Below are positions 62,110 to 64,000 of a stretch of 64,000 bases of DNA, piece by piece. The first letter of the stretch is position 1, and each line of letters opens with the position of its first letter. The position numbers and the translations under genes are program-made. The stretch is taken from positions 37,464 to 101,463 of the forward strand of contig NW_004451423.1 in NCBI RefSeq assembly GCF_000321225.1, written 5' to 3'. The notes under the pieces are model-generated. The model saw only the letters and a list, made by a program, of their open reading frames with translations. It had not been told where the DNA came from and did not search any database. The stretch comes from Odobenus rosmarus divergens (Eukaryota; Chordata; Mammalia; Carnivora; Odobenidae).

Positions 62110-63981
62110 ATCTTTTTAAATTTTATTATGTTATGTTAGTCACCATACAATACATCATTAATTTTAATGTGGTGATCCATGTTCCATTGTTTTCGTATAA
62201 CACTCAGTGCTCCATGCAGTACATGCCCTCCTAAATATCCATCACTGGGCTAACCCATCTCCCCTTCTCCCTCCCCTCTAAAACCCTGTTTGTTTTTCAG
62301 AGTCCATAGTCTCTCATGGTTCATCTCTCCCTCCGATTCCCCCCCCTTCATTGTGCCTTTCCTTCTCCTAATGTCCTCCATGCTATTCCTTATGTACCAC
62401 AAATAAGTGAAACCATATGATAATTGACTTTCTCTGCTTGACTTATTTCACTTAGCATAATTTCCTCCAGTCCGATCCATGTTGATGTAAAAGTTGGGTA
62501 TTCATCCTTTCTGATGGCTGAGTAATATTCCATTGTATATATGGACCACATCTTCATTATCCATTCCTCTGTTGAAGGGCATCTCGGCTCTTTCCACAGT
62601 TTGGCTATTGCGGACATTGCTGCTATGAACATTGGGGTGCATATGGCCCTTCTTTTCACTATCTCTGTGTCTTTCGGGTAAATATCCAGGAGTGCAATTA
62701 CTGGGTCATAAGGTAGCTCTATTTTTAATTTTTTGAGAAACCTCTACACGGTTTTCCAAAGTGGCTGTACCAAACTCCATTCCCACCAACAGTTTAAGAG
62801 GGTTCCCCTTTCTCCACAACCTCTCCAACATTTGTTGTTTCTTTCCCTGTCCATTTTTGCCATTCTAACTGGTGTAAGGTGGTATCTCAATGTGGTTTTG
62901 ATTGGAATTTCCCTGATTGCTAATGATGATGAACATTTTTTCATGTGTCTGTTAACCATTTGTATGTCTTCTTCAGAAAAGTGTCTGTTCATATCTTCTG
63001 CCCATTTTTTGATTTGATTATTTGTTTTTTGGGTGTTGAGATTCAGAAGTTCTTTATAGATCTTGGATACCAGCCCTTTATCTGTAGTGTCCTGTGCAAA
63101 AATCTTCTCCCATTCTGTGGGTTGCCTCTTTGTTTTGTTGACTTTTTCCTTTGCCGTGCAGAAGCTTTTTATCTTGATGAAATCCCAAAAGTTCATTTTT
63201 GCTTCTATTTCACTAGCTTTTGGAGATGTATCTTGAAAGAAGTTGCTGTGGCCGATGTCAAAGAAGTTACCGCCTATGTTCTCCTCACGGATTTTGATGG
63301 ATTCCTGTCTCACATTGAGGTCTTTCATCCATTTTGAGTTTATCTCTGTGTATGGTGTTAGAGAATGGTCGAGTTTCATTCTTCTGCATGTGGCTGTCCA
63401 ATTTTCCCAGCACCATTTATTGAAGAGACTGTCTTTTTTCCATTGCATTTTTCCTGCTTTGTCAAAGATTATTTGACCATAGAGCTGAGGGTCCATATCT
63501 GGGTTCTCTATTCTGTTCCATTGGTCTATATGTCTGTTTTTGTGCCAGTACCATACTGTCTTGGTGATCACAGCTTTGTAATATAGCTTGAAATCAGGTA
63601 ACGTGATGCCCCCAGCTTTGTTTTTCTTTTTCAACATTTCCTTGGCGATTCGGGGTCTTTTCTGATTCCAAACAAATTTTAGGATTGTTTCTTCCAGCAC
63701 TTTGAAAAATGTCATTGGAATTTTGCTTGGGATGGCATTGAAGGTATAGATTGCTCTGGGTAACATAGACATTTTAACAATGTTTATTCTTCCGATCCAT
63801 GACCATGGAATATTTTTCCATCTTTTTGTTTTCTTCAATTTCTTTCATGAGTGTTCTGTAGTTCCTAGAGTATAGATCCTTTATCCCTTTGGTTAGGTTT
63901 ATTCCAAGGTATCTTATGGTTTTTGGTGCTATTGTAAATGGAATCGATTCTCTAATTTCTCTTTCTACAGTTGCATTGTTA
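62110..63981 (-). mobile_element. Recent L1, 3'UTR and ORF2 C-terminal half, running into the gap
   Basis: Starts with TTTTATTATGTTATGTTAGT (antisense 3' tail). On the minus strand it then has the 3'UTR, the ORF2 end at 62390-62392 and ORF2 up to the terminal gap. It is the least damaged ORF2 stretch in the window. The 5' part is not in the window. Confidence 0.94.
62390..63838 (-). pseudogene. L1 ORF2 C-terminal part, one nonsense codon
   Basis: A 364-codon frame (63838-62744) includes [59 protein letters not shown] and the Cys-rich [18 protein letters not shown]. It stops at TAG (62744-62746), where related copies have TGG, and then continues in the same frame to the true end MVSLICGT (stop 62390-62392). 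The Cys normally following CWWE is Trp here. A 2-base loss near 63826-63835 appears to shift the frame upstream. So it is nearly intact but dead. Confidence 0.88.
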
Positions 63982-64000
63982 NNNNNNNNNNNNNNNNNNN
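63982..64000. other. Assembly gap at the window end
   Basis: A run of N beginning inside the ORF2 of a recent L1. Confidence 0.99.

Overview
The window is non-coding nuclear DNA of a carnivoran mammal. Its SINEs are tRNA-Lys-derived Can-SINEs (GGGGCACCTGGGTGGCTCAG head, CT-rich middle, AAATAAATAAAATCTT tail), and its recent LINE-1s end in the carnivoran 3' tail (GGTGATTAACATAACATAAT). Several SINEs have the CCCACTCCCCCTGCTTGTGTTCC / GCTGTGTCTCTCTCTGTC form known from bears, pinnipeds and mustelids, and none has the typical dog (SINEC_Cf) or cat (SINEC_Fc) form. An arctoid carnivoran, perhaps a bear, is my inference. I see no intact host gene, exon, RNA gene, CRISPR array or prokaryotic feature.

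Layout. 1-1090: 3' end of a recent L1 (+). 1338-7212: a long antisense L1 with its own 5'UTR, ORF1 and ORF2, an internal ORF2 deletion and two SINEs. 7213-14130: mostly unique AT-rich DNA with five Can-SINEs, a MIR, a tiny twin-primed L1 and an assembly gap (13671-14130). 14131-18997: three L1 pieces on the minus strand, two of them near-identical 3' fragments 3.2 kb apart. 19632-31040: about 11 kb of ancient L1s stacked on the minus strand, carrying an MLT1A-like solo LTR and several SINEs. 31045-32180: a MIR split by a younger plus-strand L1. 32181-41526: unique DNA, SINEs and two pieces of an old unnamed repeat. 41527-49660: a full-length plus-strand L1 flanked by SINEs at a reused target site, itself split by a processed LDHA retropseudogene. 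49661-60136: unique DNA, old repeats, two L1 fragments and microsatellites. 60137-64000: a nested stack of an old L1, four SINEs, a long tetranucleotide microsatellite and a recent L1 that runs into the terminal gap.

The only recognisable gene-derived sequence is the LDHA retrocopy (43514-45179). It has complete UTRs, a poly(A) tail and 18-bp target-site duplications, and it landed three codons before the ORF1 stop codon of the host L1, in the same orientation. Its frame is open for 287 of 332 codons, then has a nonsense codon and a 1-bp deletion. The rest of the window records successive retrotransposition: L1 supplied the enzymes, and SINEs and an mRNA were copied by them.
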